Numbered from the stretch's first letter, positions 32,111-43,489 are shown. The stretch: 64,000 nt of DNA from Bettongia penicillata ogilbyi (GCA_023548195.1 JAJHZJ010000751.1:124001-188000), one strand, 5' to 3'. The notes: generated by a model from the letters alone, not told the origin. Made by a program: numbers and translations.

Positions 32111-32272
32111 TGTTTAGATTCAGATTTATAGGGTAAATGACTACATAACTTGAGGTCTTTCCCCCCCTTGAATCACATTTTTCCATCTACTTCCATTCCT
32201 TTTCTTTATATTGTTAGGTCTTTCTTGTGATCTCTTAGAGAATGTATTGCTTGCAATTAAAAAAACAAGTAA

Positions 32273-33790
32273 GTGTGGTGGAGCCAAAATGGCAGAGTAA
32301 CAGCATTGACTTCCTAGAGTACTTCCCACAAGCCCAGCCAAATACATGTAAAATGGCTCTAAATAAATTCTGGATCTGCAGAACCCACACAATGATTTAT
32401 TGAATCAAATCTCCAGCCCAAGACAACCTGGAACGTCACCTTGAAGTACATATCATGCCACACTGGGTGTAGATCACATTTCACTTTGGGGCACGCCAGC
32501 AAAGAGGAGACCTGAGTATTCTGTGGGGCAAATGAATCGCTCACACCTGTGGTGGTTTCCATACTTCATGACTCCAAAATGCTGAGGACAAACTGGAAGG
32601 TCAGTGGAAAAAAGTCTGTAGAACCTATGTGAGAGAGTAGAGTGGTCTGGCCAGAGCCACTCTTTCTGGAGCTCTAGGTACACAGTTTGACAGTAAAACC
32701 CCCAGCCCCACTGGAGGCAGAGAACAACCTTAACAAAGAGCTCAAAAGTCAAATAAATGGCCGGAGAAATAAGGAAAAGCTAGAAAAAGAATCAAACTAT
32801 AGAGTCTTACTTTGTTGACAAGGAAGATCAAAACATGCAAACAAAAGACAATAAAGTTAAAGGTCCTTCAAACAAAGCCTCCAAGAAAAATATGAATCGG
32901 TCTTAGGCCATGGAAGAGCTCAAAAAGGATTTTGAAAATCAAGCAAGAGAAGTGGAGCAAAAACTGGGAACAGAAATGATAGTGATGCAAGAAAATCATG
33001 AAAAAACGAGCCAACTGCTTGCTAAAGGAAACCCCAAAAAGGCTGAAGAAAAATAACACTTTAAAAAATAGACTAACCCAAATAGCAAAAGAGATCCAAA
33101 AACTCAATGAGGAGAAGAATGCGCTAAAAAGAAGAATTGGCCAGATGGAAAAGGTGGTCCAAAAGCTCCATGAAGAAAATAATTCCTTAAAGATTAGAAT
33201 GGAGCAGATAAAAGTTAATGACTTTATGAAAAATCAAGAAATTACAAAACAAAACCAAAGCAATGAAAAAACAGCAAAGTGAAATATCTTATTGAAAGAA
33301 ACAACTCACTTAGAAAATAGATCCAAGAGAGAGAAATTAAAAACAAAAACCTAGACATCATCTTTCAAGAAATAATCAAGGAAAACTGCCCTGATATTCT
33401 AGAACCAGAGGGGAAAATAAATATTGAAAGAATCCACCAATTGCTTCCTGAAAGCGATCCCAAAAGAAAAACTAGGAATACTGTGGTCAAATTTCAGAAC
33501 TCCCAGTTCAAGGAGAAAAATATTGCAAGCAGCAATTTGAGTACTGTGAAAATACAATCAGGATTACAAAAGATCTAGCAACTTCTACATAAAAGAATCA
33601 CAGATCTTGGAATACAGTATTCCAGAGGTCAAAGGAGCTAGGATTAAAACCAAGAATCATTACCCAGCAAAATTCAGGGGGAAAATGGTCATTCAATGAA
33701 ATAGAGCATTCTTGATGAAATCAAGCATTCTTGATGAAAAGACTAGAGCTAAATAGAAAATGAATGTGTTTCAGAGTTTGAAACAGACAT
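32273..33790 (+). mobile_element. HAL1 copy F, 5'-complete, 3'-truncated
   Basis: Starts GTGGTGGAGCCAAAATGGCAG and has a D-type 5' region (GTAAAATGGCTCTAAATAAATTC). ORF1 runs to its C-terminus and the element then ends near 33790 against element G, without the purine-rich 3' region and without an A tail. Confidence 0.8.
32770..33780 (+). pseudogene. L1 ORF1-type remnant, HAL1 F
   Basis: Coiled coil in the open stretch 32998-33282 (IGQMEKVVQKLHEENNSLKI), then LENRSKREKLK, ENCPDILEPE and NHYPAKF in changing frames. The expected start codon reads ATA. A 19-bp tandem duplication sits near its end (33705-33742). Confidence 0.75.
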
Positions 33791-33794
33791 TTAA

Positions 33795-34912
33795 ACAAGA
33801 ATCTTTATTTTGTTTTGCCCAGGAGGCAATCTTTAGATTCTGTTGATTCACATTTTGTTTTATATTTTTAGAAGTTCTGGGCAATTATCTTGTGTTGTTT
33901 CTTGCCTTATGGAGTTCAGGTTTCTTAACTTGTCTTATTCTGAGAGATATATCATCTTCAAATTGTTTCTCTGTTTTTTTCATTGAGATAAACATGTTTT
34001 GTTTATATATGGAGATCAATGCTTCTTTTAAAAATTGTTACTTATTTTTGCCTCTATTCTTCTATATTTTCTTTCTCTTCTTAATATTTTCATTCCTAAT
34101 TATTTCTTCTCTTTCAATTCTTTGGTAAGATTTGCCACAGTGACTTCAAATTGTTCTACTCTGGTTATTATTTCAAACAGACAGACAGACTCATTTAAGC
34201 TGTTCAGAGGTCATATTTCTTTGATTATTAATGTTTTCCCTGTTAGTTTATCTGCTTATATTAAAGGTCTTTAGGTGAGTTTCCTTCTTCTCAATACCTT
34301 TTGTCATTACATTCCTTTCCCTCTTCCCCCCTCCATGACAGACTTTCTATTGTATTCCCTTTCCATGGTGGTTTCTCTGTCTTTAAAGTGTCTCAGTGCC
34401 CTCCCATGTTAAGGAATTCAATTTTCACCAGCCTCCATCACTGCCACAAGTGATAGTTGAGGGTAAGAAAATTGGTCTCACAAAGAGCGTATTCCCACTA
34501 CCCCTTTGCAGTTCCGGTGGAGAAACATGTTGATGTACCATCCCACATCTTTTGCTAAACATTGTTCCAGTACAAATTATTACCCTGCCATCTCAGAAAG
34601 AATATAATTCCAGGTTTCTGGGGAGTAGGGTCATGGAGGAGCAGTACTGAGGTCTGAATCTAACTCCTGTGTGGATTTGTGAAGCTTTCTTAGATTTTGT
34701 TAGCTCATAGTGAGGGAGAGAGTCTGAGTGGGTGGGATAAGATTAGGGATTAAATGTTATCCATTTTTAGTCTATTGGGTTATCACTTCTTTAGGATTCT
34801 TAGTGTCTCAGACCAGCTGAAATTATTTATTTTTTGTGCACAATTAATATATTCGAGAGATTTGAGAAACCTAAGGGATGTGAGGAAGTATCTAGTCCTC
34901 CATCTTGGCCAC
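33795..34912 (-). mobile_element. older L1/HAL1-type 5' region and ORF1 remnant, copy G
   Basis: On the minus strand it starts near 34912 with GGCCAAGATGGAGGACTAG, the same YY1-like opening as other L1 copies. It passes through an A-rich coiled-coil-like stretch and ends in RRNNLKMIYLSE and DNCPELL ... RLPPGQNK, which align with RRDNLKIMGLPES and ENCPDIL ... RSPPER of the HAL1 ORF1. Much more diverged than copies A-F. Confidence 0.55.
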
Positions 34913-34969
34913 ATGACTGGTTTGTTTTAATCCTCTCTAGTTTATGTGTTTGTCCATTTAATGCCATCC

Positions 34970-35105
34970 CACCCCTTCACATAACTGACATTATTGTGAG
35001 ATCTGCTATTCTGTCTATGCTTTAATTATATTGTATTCTATCTCTATGTTGAGCACTTAGCACAGTAATTGGCATACAGTGGGTCCTTAATGAATCTTCT
35101 TTTGA
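34970..35105 (+). repeat. L2-type 3' end
   Basis: TGAGCACTTAGCACAGTAATTGGCATACAGTGGGTCCTTAATGAAT is the L2 terminal motif in degraded form. Confidence 0.65.
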
Positions 35106-35345
35106 TTGTCATGGTTTTCCCATACTTTAAACATCCCAAATATATTTTATTCTTCATAATTATCTATTTTAATTTTTTAAAATTATACTTCTATTACAAA
35201 TAAAAAAGGAGTGAGGTAGATTAAATTTTGACAATGAAGTGATACGGAGTTCAAATTCTACCTTTGACATTCAAGTGGCATATAACCCAAGGAAATTCAA
35301 ATAACATTTCAGGGCCTCAATCAGCTCTATAGGACTTAGATATTA
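35106..35345 (+). repeat. weak MIR-like SINE remnant
   Basis: From 35214: GAGTGAGGTAGATT, GAGTTCAAATTCTACC, TATAACCCAAGGAAATTC, GGGCCTCAATCAG. Order fits a plus-strand MIR but is heavily degraded. 35106-35213 is unassigned. Confidence 0.4.
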
Positions 35346-36309
35346 AATACAAGTAGGTGTAGATATGCAATAAAAATGTATAACCATTCTCCTCTTTCTG
35401 GAGGCCTTCAAATGAAAACTATAAAAGTCACCACTTAGTTATATTATAGCGGCAATTCCTTTTCAAAGTGGTTTAGCTTTGGTAGAATCTGAAGTTCTTT
35501 CTTAGTCTCTTATTTGCTGTTTCTCTAGTACATACGCAACTCAGAAATAGGACCACATGATGCATAAGAAGAAACATTCAAGCATAATAGGAATTCATGA
35601 ATATGTCATCAAGATGAGATTATACAGGCCTGTAAAAATGTGAAAAACAACTGTAAATGCATGTACATATATATGTGAAAGAGGGAGGCATAGGGAGAAG
35701 GAGGGGGGAGAGAGACAGGCTCAAAAAGACATATGATTATTATTTTGGGAAGATAATACAGAGAAAAGTTAAGTATCCCAACCCTTTGTGACTCAGCATC
35801 AAGTATGTGTTCTTACATAAAACATGGAGAAAAACTAGAAATATTTACAATAAAATAAGCTCTCAACAAGTTTATACAAGGGAAGATTTATGAACAGATC
35901 TAGATGGAAGAGCAGAACCAAGAATAATGCACATGATGATGATAATAATGTGAAAGAAAGCAAAAACTTGAAACAGCCAATCTCTCTAATTATTATAATG
36001 GAGCTGCGTCTCTAAGGTTATGAAACACCCTTCCTTTTTCTAAATAGAAAAGTAGGGGATTGATTTAGTAGAATTTATGCATGCTGCTAAATGTGTTCAT
36101 TATGTCTTTGGTTTTGTTAAATTGTTTTTCCTTCGTTTCAAGGGAGGACTCAACGGTGCCATGTGGGTGGCAGTGAATGGTGAGGGGATAATCAGGAAAA
36201 GCGGATTGACACATTGCAAGGCATATCCTCCACAAATGGTTTTTTTATTTATTTTATATACATCTTGCATAGATATATTTTAGTTATATTTTTCTGTGCA
36301 TGTGTCTTC
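35346..36309. other. unassigned sequence
   Basis: A GA-rich patch at 35680-35720. An exon-like 37-bp segment at 36143-36179 is discussed in the findings. No gene supported. Confidence 0.35.
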
Positions 36310-36420
36310 TCCTTTAAAGAGGATCACTTAAAGGCAGTGACTGGTTCATTTGTCTCTTTATATCACCAGTGCTGAGTGCCTGGAACATAGTAGTTGCTTA
36401 ACACGTGTTCAGTGATTGAT
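36310..36420 (+). repeat. L2-type 3' end
   Basis: GGCAGTGACTGGTTCATTTGTCTC, GCTGAGTGCCTGGAACATAGTAGTTGCTTAACA. Confidence 0.65.
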
Positions 36421-36711
36421 AGTGGAAAGTTATTCATAAACAAAAGACAAAGTGACTCAACTGGTATTTTATTTCTACTATTTCTATGTATTAACATCAT
36501 CTTTAAATCATACTATAATCAGCATATGTGGGTAGGAAGATCCCATAGCCTCTAAAATGAAATGGAAAACACATCTTCACTTGATATTTGCTTATTTATT
36601 CATTCATTTATTAGAGTTAGAAGTATTTATCAGTACGTAGTCTCTAGCTGTACAGATTCACATATGTCTTTTTAGCATTTATATTAAATGAATTGAAATC
36701 TCAAGACACAA
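36421..36711. other. unassigned sequence
   Basis: Nothing recognised. Confidence 0.3.
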
Positions 36712-36766
36712 AATGCAGATAGATAGATAGATGGATGGATGGATAGACAGACAGGCAGACAGATAG
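36712..36766. repeat. (AGAT)(GGAT)(AGAC)n microsatellite
   Basis: GATA, GGAT and GACA units abutting the head of the following SINE. Confidence 0.9.
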
Positions 36767-36767
36767 C

Positions 36768-36967
36768 TGCTGTTGAGCCATTCTGTTGTGTCTTATTCTT
36801 AATAACCTTGGCGAACATATTGTCCATAGGATTTTCTTGGCAAAGATACCTGTCTTTTATTTCTCCAGTGGTTGAAGACAAACGAGGTGAAGTGATGGAG
36901 GCAAGATTTTAACTCAGGTCTTCCTTACTCCACCCAGTGTTTGACACTGAGCCACCTAGCTTCCTCT
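36768..36967 (-). mobile_element. tRNA-derived SINE with RTE-type tail
   Basis: TTGAGCCATTCTGTTGTGTC, TTTTCTTGGCAAAGATACC, ATTTTAACTCAGGTCTTCC, GACACTGAGCCACCTAGC: tail to head on the plus strand. Confidence 0.75.
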
Positions 36968-37007
36968 TATATGTGACAAGACAAAACACACACACACTAT
37001 ACACACG

Positions 37008-37240
37008 TTTTAGTTGTTGCTGAGTTGTTTCAGTGATGTCCAACTCTCCGTGAACCTATTTGGAATTTTCTTGGCAAAAATTCTACAGGAATTGCCGTTT
37101 CCTTACCCAGCTCAATTTTCAGGTGAAGAAACTGATACTGCTGCATGATGACACAGCTGGGAAGTGTCTGAGGCTGGATTTGAACTCCTGAACTTACAGT
37201 CTTCCTGACTCCAGGGCCAGTACTATCCACTGTACTATCT
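37008..37240 (-). mobile_element. tRNA-derived SINE with RTE-type tail
   Basis: TTGCTGAGTTGTTTCAGTGATGTCC, TTTTCTTGGC, GACACAGCTGGGAAGTGTCTGAGG, GGATTTGAACTCC, CTATCCACTGTACTATCTG. Same orientation as the SINE 40 bp to its left. Confidence 0.8.
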
Positions 37241-37246
37241 GTCTTT

Positions 37247-37253
37247 ATGTTTG

Positions 37254-37305
<52 letters not shown>

Positions 37306-37328
37306 CTTCTAGATAGATACACATATAT

Positions 37329-37421
<93 letters not shown>
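37247..37421. repeat. compound (CTAT)n and (GA)n microsatellite
   Basis: About 14 CTAT units (37252-37305), a short AGATAGATACACATATAT link, then about 44 GA units (37331-37420). Confidence 0.97.
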
Positions 37422-37424
<3 letters not shown>

Positions 37425-37749
37425 TGATTGTGGACTCATTTCTTGCACTTTTTAAAAGAATTCTTTAAAGTAGAATCAGGTCAGAAATTACCAAGTGATA
37501 TATTCATTTCCAAAAGTAGTGGGGTGGGGATAGGAAAAGCACATTGCACATTAATACATGCTTTGTTTGTATAGATATGTAATAAAATTCTAGAATAGTC
37601 TTTTAAAATGAATGGTTTGTGAAAGAAAAAAAGAAGTGAAAATCACCAGCAGGCAACATGTGTTCACTAAACACAAGTCCTTATAGACTAAACATAAAAA
37701 AAGAAAAAAATTGGGCTGCTTGGTACATAGATCAGGAATCCCAATGAGT
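37422..37749. other. unassigned sequence
   Basis: Nothing recognised. Confidence 0.3.
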
Positions 37750-38095
37750 GGCCTTTTCTATTTCTGTGCCTTTATAAGGGCTGGGCTTTATGCCTGGAAC
37801 ATAAATGCTCCTCACATCTGCCTCTCAGACTTTCATGTTTCTTCCAAAAGTTAATTTTATAGTCATCCACTACCTGGAGTCTTTCTTCATTCTACCAGCT
37901 GCTAGGGGCCTTGTGTAAAATATATTTTGTAATCATTTTTACATTTAAGAGTTATGAATATTGTCTCCACTAATTGGTTATAAACATCCTATGAAAAAGG
38001 ACTGTTTTACTGATTTTGTCTTAGAATCACTGGTACCTAACGTAGTGTTCTGCTATCTACCAGATTGGAGATTGATTGATTGATTAATGATACAC
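37750..38095 (+). repeat. L2-type LINE 3' region
   Basis: TGCCTGGAACATAAATGCTCC, CACATCTGCCTCTCAG, ACTACCTGGAGTCTTTCTTC, then TGAAAAAGGACTGTTTTACTG and ACTGGTACCTAACGTAGTGTTC, the order of the L2 C-terminus and tail. Ends in (GATT)n. Confidence 0.6.
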
Positions 38096-38684
38096 TTCAT
38101 CTTATTCAAGAGATTTGAGAGTTTCGCATTTTACTATATGAACAAAATGATGAAATATCAGTTGGACGATTATCAATGGGAGCAGTGAGTTTTTAGATAG
38201 TTGAACAGCTGTACCCGAGGATGATTGATCACAATCGAATTGCCCACTGGAGAATAATGCCTACATTCCCTTTTGAATAACATTCCTTTTGGTGTCAGAA
38301 GTGGTCCCTATTCTACATGATTGTGTTCTCTTGCCATAGAAATTAGAGTCAAACTTATATGCAGCCTTTCATTAAAATCCTTGGATTCCAATGGTTCATA
38401 ACTTCTAGCAAAATCCTTTAGGCTATTTTTAAGTAAGATAGGGGAGGAAGGTACACTTTTCCATTTTTAAGGCACTTTAAAACAATGTGCTTTAATAACT
38501 CAGAAAGCAATGAACTTTAAAAGCTTAAATGTTCCATGTTTCCAATCCCTTCTTAGCTAAGAAGATTATGCTGGACAATTTAAGGAAAGAACTCTCAATG
38601 ATGTGAAAGCAGTAAGTCAGTAAAATATTTCTTTGGGGCATACTCAAAACAAAATGGCATCTTCATGATCTAAAACAATATTAT
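38096..38684. other. unassigned sequence
   Basis: Nothing recognised. Confidence 0.3.
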
Positions 38685-38734
38685 ACATACATGGATACAC
38701 ACATACATACACACATACACACATACATACACAC

Positions 38735-38766
<32 letters not shown>

Positions 38767-38767
38767 A
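38685..38767. repeat. (CATA)n(CACA)n(TA)n microsatellite
   Basis: CATA and CACACATA units then 13 TA units. Confidence 0.95.
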
Positions 38768-38879
38768 CCCAGGTGTGATTTGTTGGTACCATGTGGCAGG
38801 GCATATAAGATGATTTGAAGTACAGCAGTATATGGTAATATTTTAAATAAAATCAAGTGCGCAAATGTGGGCGGGGAGG

Positions 38880-38960
38880 TAAGCCTGGCATTGTAGCTTA
38901 AACGCTGAAAATCCAGTCAGGAAGATCTGGGTTCAAATATTTCATCTCTCTAGCCTAAAA
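38880..38960 (+). repeat. SINE head fragment
   Basis: GCCTGGCATTGTAGCTTAAACGC and CAGTCAGGAAGATCTGGGTTCAAAT fit the head of the marsupial SINE. Truncated downstream. Confidence 0.55.
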
Positions 38961-39059
38961 CTTTCCTTCTCTCTTAAAGTTTCTGGTAACTCTTCCTCTT
39001 CTCTCTCTGTCCTGTAACTTTGCTCTTGGTCATATTTCCTATTTTCTGCAGTGTTTTCC

Positions 39060-39375
39060 TTCTTTCTCTGTTACTTTCTCTCTGTCTGTCTCTGTTTATC
39101 TTTATCCGTCTCTCGTGTCTGTCTTTGTCTCTTTCTCTTTTGTCCTTCTCTGTCTCTCTGTCTCTATCTTTCTGCCTGTCTGTCTATCTGTCTCTCTGTG
39201 TCTGTCTTTGTCTGTCTTTGTCCTTCTCTATCTCTCTGTCTCCATCTTTCTGCCTGTCTATCCATCTCTCTGTGTCTGTCTTTGTCTCTTTCTCTTTGTC
39301 CTTCTATGTCTCTCTGTCTCCATCTTTCTGTCTGCCTGTGTCTCTGTCTGTCTCTCTGTGTGTGTCCCTGTCTCT
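39060..39375. repeat. CT-rich (TCTG/TCTC) tract with 78-bp higher-order units
   Basis: Simple TCTG/TCTC units throughout. From 39141 three longer units of exactly 78 bp begin with TGTCCTTCT at 39141, 39219 and 39297, each continuing with CTCTCTGTCTC(T/C)ATCTTTCTG. The overlapping 111-137-codon frames here come from the lack of stop-forming bases. Confidence 0.9.
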
Positions 39376-40800
39376 CATCTTCTTAAATACACTAGTTTCT
39401 TCCTTACAAACACCCACCAGTTTCCTGTTTTAAAAACAAACACAAAAACACAATAAAAAAAATATACACTAGGTAGGTGTTTGCTGATTGTTGATCGATT
39501 GTCACTTAGTAGTTTTAGAAGTACATTCATCATCTCTAAATCTTTCCTATAAGTCAGAAAATGAGTGATTATACTGCTGTTTAAAAAAACGTAAAGCCTT
39601 ACAAATAGGCATTTCATTACTATTATTCCTAAATTTATACTGGTTAAGTATCTAAATAGAAACCAGCAATATCCAAAATATTTTAAAATATTTAATTGAA
39701 ATATATTATAAAATTAGTTGGTTTAAAAGTAAGAGATACATCTTTTCTTAAAATCTTCCAATCTGAAGTATTCTTAAAATTCAGATAACATGGCTTCTTA
39801 CCTATTATAATTTTCTTCCTGTACTCTATGATGCATTATCATTCAGAAGTATAGTCTAAGAAATTCTGGATTTGGGACTGAAATGATGAGTTAAAATTCT
39901 TACTACTTTTATGACTGCATAAAAATGACTTAATGTACATAAAAGTCTTTCTTCATTTGTAAAATATACCAAAAATATCACCAAAGGTATATCTAAGATA
40001 CCAGATTTCTAACAAATATGCATTTGATCCAAAATACCTTTCCACATCTTTGTGGACAAAAATAAGAAGTTATAATTTGGATTGTTATACAACTGAATGT
40101 TGAGTTTGTTGAATAATTCCACTTAATAATTCTTGATCACAACCAAGTTCTCCATTACTCAATTTTGTTGAACTGAACCAAAGCAGAAATGGTAGGAACC
40201 TTGGGAAAACAAAGCTGGGCCATTTAGAGTTTGAGATAGATAAGGAGGAGAAAGCCAAGAAAAGTTTGTCTCACACCCAAAATTGTGAGAAAACAGATGC
40301 CAAAGAGTTCAGAGAAAGGATAGCCAGGCTCCTACAGCCTAGAACTCTAACTAAATGAGAAGCTGGCCAAGGAACAATATTCAGATGGCAATAAAATCTG
40401 GTGCTGATGGGAAAGAAAAGAGAGAGCTGTCTAAATGCACCATGGGAGAAACTCTAGTAGCTTAAAAATCAATCAACTGTAATTTCCATGTGCCCCATAC
40501 AGAAGATTTAAGGAAGACCAGGCCAGATAGTTTGGAAGAATACACATAGGAAGAATATATTAAAAATGAAATAACCTCCAACTGACAATGAAAGATAAGC
40601 CTAATATTTTTACTTTTAAAGTTGTATTTATCTATTCTTATTTAAAGCTATGTTGGAGGCAAAAGGAAGGTAAAAAAAGGGATAGGACAACTATTTCTAG
40701 AAGGCACTATGATATTAATGATAGACAAAGATGGGAGAACAATGCAATTTCAGTTCTGTTTCTGTTTTCATACCAAGTTGAATTGTCCTCAGAATGTATA
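39376..40800. other. largely unique AT-rich sequence
   Basis: No element recognised over 1.4 kb. 40300-40450 has scattered repeat-like words without a clear family. Confidence 0.35.
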
Positions 40801-40855
40801 GGAGGAAGAGGAGGGAAAATAGGAGGAGGAGGAAAAGGAGGAGAAGTAGAAGAAA

Positions 40856-40917
<62 letters not shown>

Positions 40918-41049
40918 ACAGAAGAAGAAGAAGAAGAAGAAGTAGTAGTAGTAGTAATAGTCATAGTAGTAGTGTTAGAAGAAGAAGAAAAAGAAGAAGA
41001 AGAAGAAAGAAGGAAGAAGAAGAAGAGAAAGAAGAAGATGCAGAAGAAA
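40801..41049. repeat. (GTA)n and (GAA)n trinucleotide tract
   Basis: GGA-rich start, about 20 GTA units (40858-40917), about 7 GAA units (40920-40942), a GTA patch with interruptions, then GAA-rich to 41049. Long frames on both strands through it (Val/Glu/Ser/Thr runs) are artefacts. Confidence 0.95.
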
Positions 41050-41499
41050 CATTTCATCCCAAGAAAAGTGAAGACAACATTATGGAGAAACTACCCTCAG
41101 TAAACTCAAATCAACTCGTTTAGATATTTATTTTATACTCCTATTAACTCAATAGGAGTACTGACTGAATTGATGAAGGTCAGTAAGACCACACATATAA
41201 GAAAGGATAAATGTTCAAGATTTAAGAAGAAAGCCAACTTCCCTTACATGTTGAGCCACTAAATTCACCTTGGACACCTGTGATTGAAAGACTTATTACA
41301 GAAGTTATGATTTGTGGGGAAATACTAGAAGGGAAATTTGTGCTTTTACTAAGAACCAACTTGTATTAATAAGGAAAAGGCCATACTAGGCTATCATATT
41401 GCCTTTTAAAAAATATTTATGATTTTGCTATATTAGCAAACCAAAAGAATTTGGTGGAAATGGAAAACACAGATTTTATATAGGGATTTAACAGTGTCT
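41050..41499. other. unassigned sequence
   Basis: Nothing recognised. Confidence 0.3.
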
Positions 41500-41590
41500 C
41501 TTATCATATCCTCAGCAGTTTGCACAGTGACTGACATAGTAGGCATTTCCTAAATCATTATTAATTACCTGTTGCTCTGATCAGAGCATC
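41500..41590 (+). repeat. L2-type 3' end
   Basis: CCTCAGCAGTTTGCACAGTGACTGACATAGTAGGCATTTCC. Confidence 0.55.
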
Positions 41591-41827
41591 TGATGCACTG
41601 TACTGAGTTTTAAGTAACAGGAAATATAATGATAAGCTGACCTATTTCCAAAGGAGAAAGAGCAGAATAGGAAGTGAAGTTTAAAGTCACCATTTGATGG
41701 TCAGTAAAGTAACTTGGGAAAATTAACCTAGAAAAGAGAAGACATAGTTTGGCTGAAGGAGGGGTATGTTAACTATCTTGAAATAAAGAAGCATCCAGTT
41801 GAAAAACAATCAGACTTCACACGGGAA
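41591..41827. other. unassigned sequence
   Basis: Nothing recognised. Confidence 0.3.
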
Positions 41828-42065
41828 TGCATATATACATACAATACATACATATGCATATATATAGATATAGGTATAGATGTGTATGTGTAGACATATA
41901 TATATATATATATACACACACATATACAAATACACACATATATATGCAAAAATTGTCTCAATTCTCCAATAACAATACTTAGCTACTGTACTTAAAGCAC
42001 TATGCTGGTGTTGATAAATGTCAGTAAGTGCATACTTACATATATGTATACATATACAAATATAT
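41828..42065. repeat. two TA/CATA/CA-rich tracts
   Basis: 41828-41945 and 42030-42065, separated by about 85 bp of ordinary sequence. The Ile/Tyr-rich frames across them are compositional. Confidence 0.85.
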
Positions 42066-43489
42066 CCTAGATTGGCTATTAAAAATCCATTTAAAAATCT
42101 TTGCAGCATAATTCCTAATTTTTGGTAGGATGGGGCAGGAAATAATTTGTATATCAAACAATGAAGATGTGAGAAAATAGTTGATAATTTTATGAAATAT
42201 TAATGTAAAATAATATGATAAAATTAAGATGAGTAAATTTGAGGAATATGAGGAAATATGGGAAGACTGTATGAAATGACAAGAAATATAGAGAAAGACA
42301 GATGAAATCAGTCAGAGCAACAAAATAAGTACATCCTATTTATGTGGATAGTAGAGCAAAAGTGCATGGTCAGTTTTTTAGGAATTCTGATCTGTTCTTA
42401 GAGAGTGTCTGAAATTTATTATGATATTTTATGGATAAATGTAATGTATTTAAAGCCGAATATCTGCAAAGTAAGTTGAAATGAATTGACAGTTAATAGT
42501 TTCAAAATAGTTTTACAGCCAAGAGCAGTCAATCAAGAAAAATTGTGGAAAAACAGAAGAGGGGAAAATTCTGACTCCATGTAAAGAAAAAAAATAAGTT
42601 CCTAATGATTGAATTCTTCCTAAGTGGAATGGAGTGTAGACTCACTTAAAATATTGCTAGTTTCCAGGACCAAAATCTTCAGTGTATGGCTTGGGATCTC
42701 TTTTGGTGATATTGCAGAGAGGTTTTCTACTTAGAATGCTTCTTGTACTATCCATATAGTACAAACTTGTTTAAATCTTAAGAGAATGCTTCTGTGTTTC
42801 TGGCTTTTGTTAGCAAAACAGTTGGCAAGCTACAAAATATAAAAATGCTAGCTATCATTTTAGCTATCACAGTATTTGAGAGTTGCAATAGACCACAGCA
42901 GATATCTGGGAGAACTTCTTATATGAAATGAATTGTCTTCATAATAGTAAAAAAAAATAGTCCTCCAGTCTCCTCTTGAGCTAGTTCATACCACTTTGAG
43001 ATAGCTCTGGTGGTTAAATAGGATTTTTTTCCCTACCCTGACATTGAAACCACATGTGTCTTTTAAGGACTAACCACCTCTGTCCCCAGCCGCCCCTCCT
43101 TCCCCTCCCATGGCTTCTTGTTCAGCCTTTTGGGACCAAATAGAGAAACAAAATTCCTATTGCATATGATGTTTCTGCATGTGCATATAGTTGAAGACAG
43201 CTATAATACCCTCCCCTCAAGCTTTCCTTTGTTCAGATTAGATGTCTTTATTTCTTTTAGAAGAAATTCACATTACATGCAAATAGGAAGAAGGGAAGTT
43301 TTGCTCATTCATTTTTGCATATTTTGCTTTTATTGTTCTTCTCATGACCTCATGCCCAGCACTTGAAAATTCCCAATGATAAAGAGTATGTGAGCTCATG
43401 AGAAATTTTTTTTCTAGATCTCTTGGTATTTGGAGATGCCAGTGGAGCATACAGGCTGTGCATCTGTTATCCTGCATGCTTGTCATATT
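42066..43489. other. largely unique sequence
   Basis: No element recognised. 42960-43110 is slightly richer in C (CCCCAGCCGCCCCTCC) but without a supported gene. Confidence 0.35.

Noticed and set aside
39141..39375. CRISPR-like regular spacing
   Set aside because: Units are contiguous CT-rich tandem repeats without distinct spacers, in a vertebrate genome.
39020..39456. Overlapping 111-137-codon Leu/Ser/Cys-rich frames that look like membrane proteins
   Set aside because: All three forward frames are open at once because the tract is CT-rich simple repeat, and there is no start context or family.
40588..41123. 171-codon frame with Val/Glu runs and its 116-codon antisense Ser/Thr counterpart
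   Set aside because: Direct translation of (GTA)n/(GAA)n, open in several frames.
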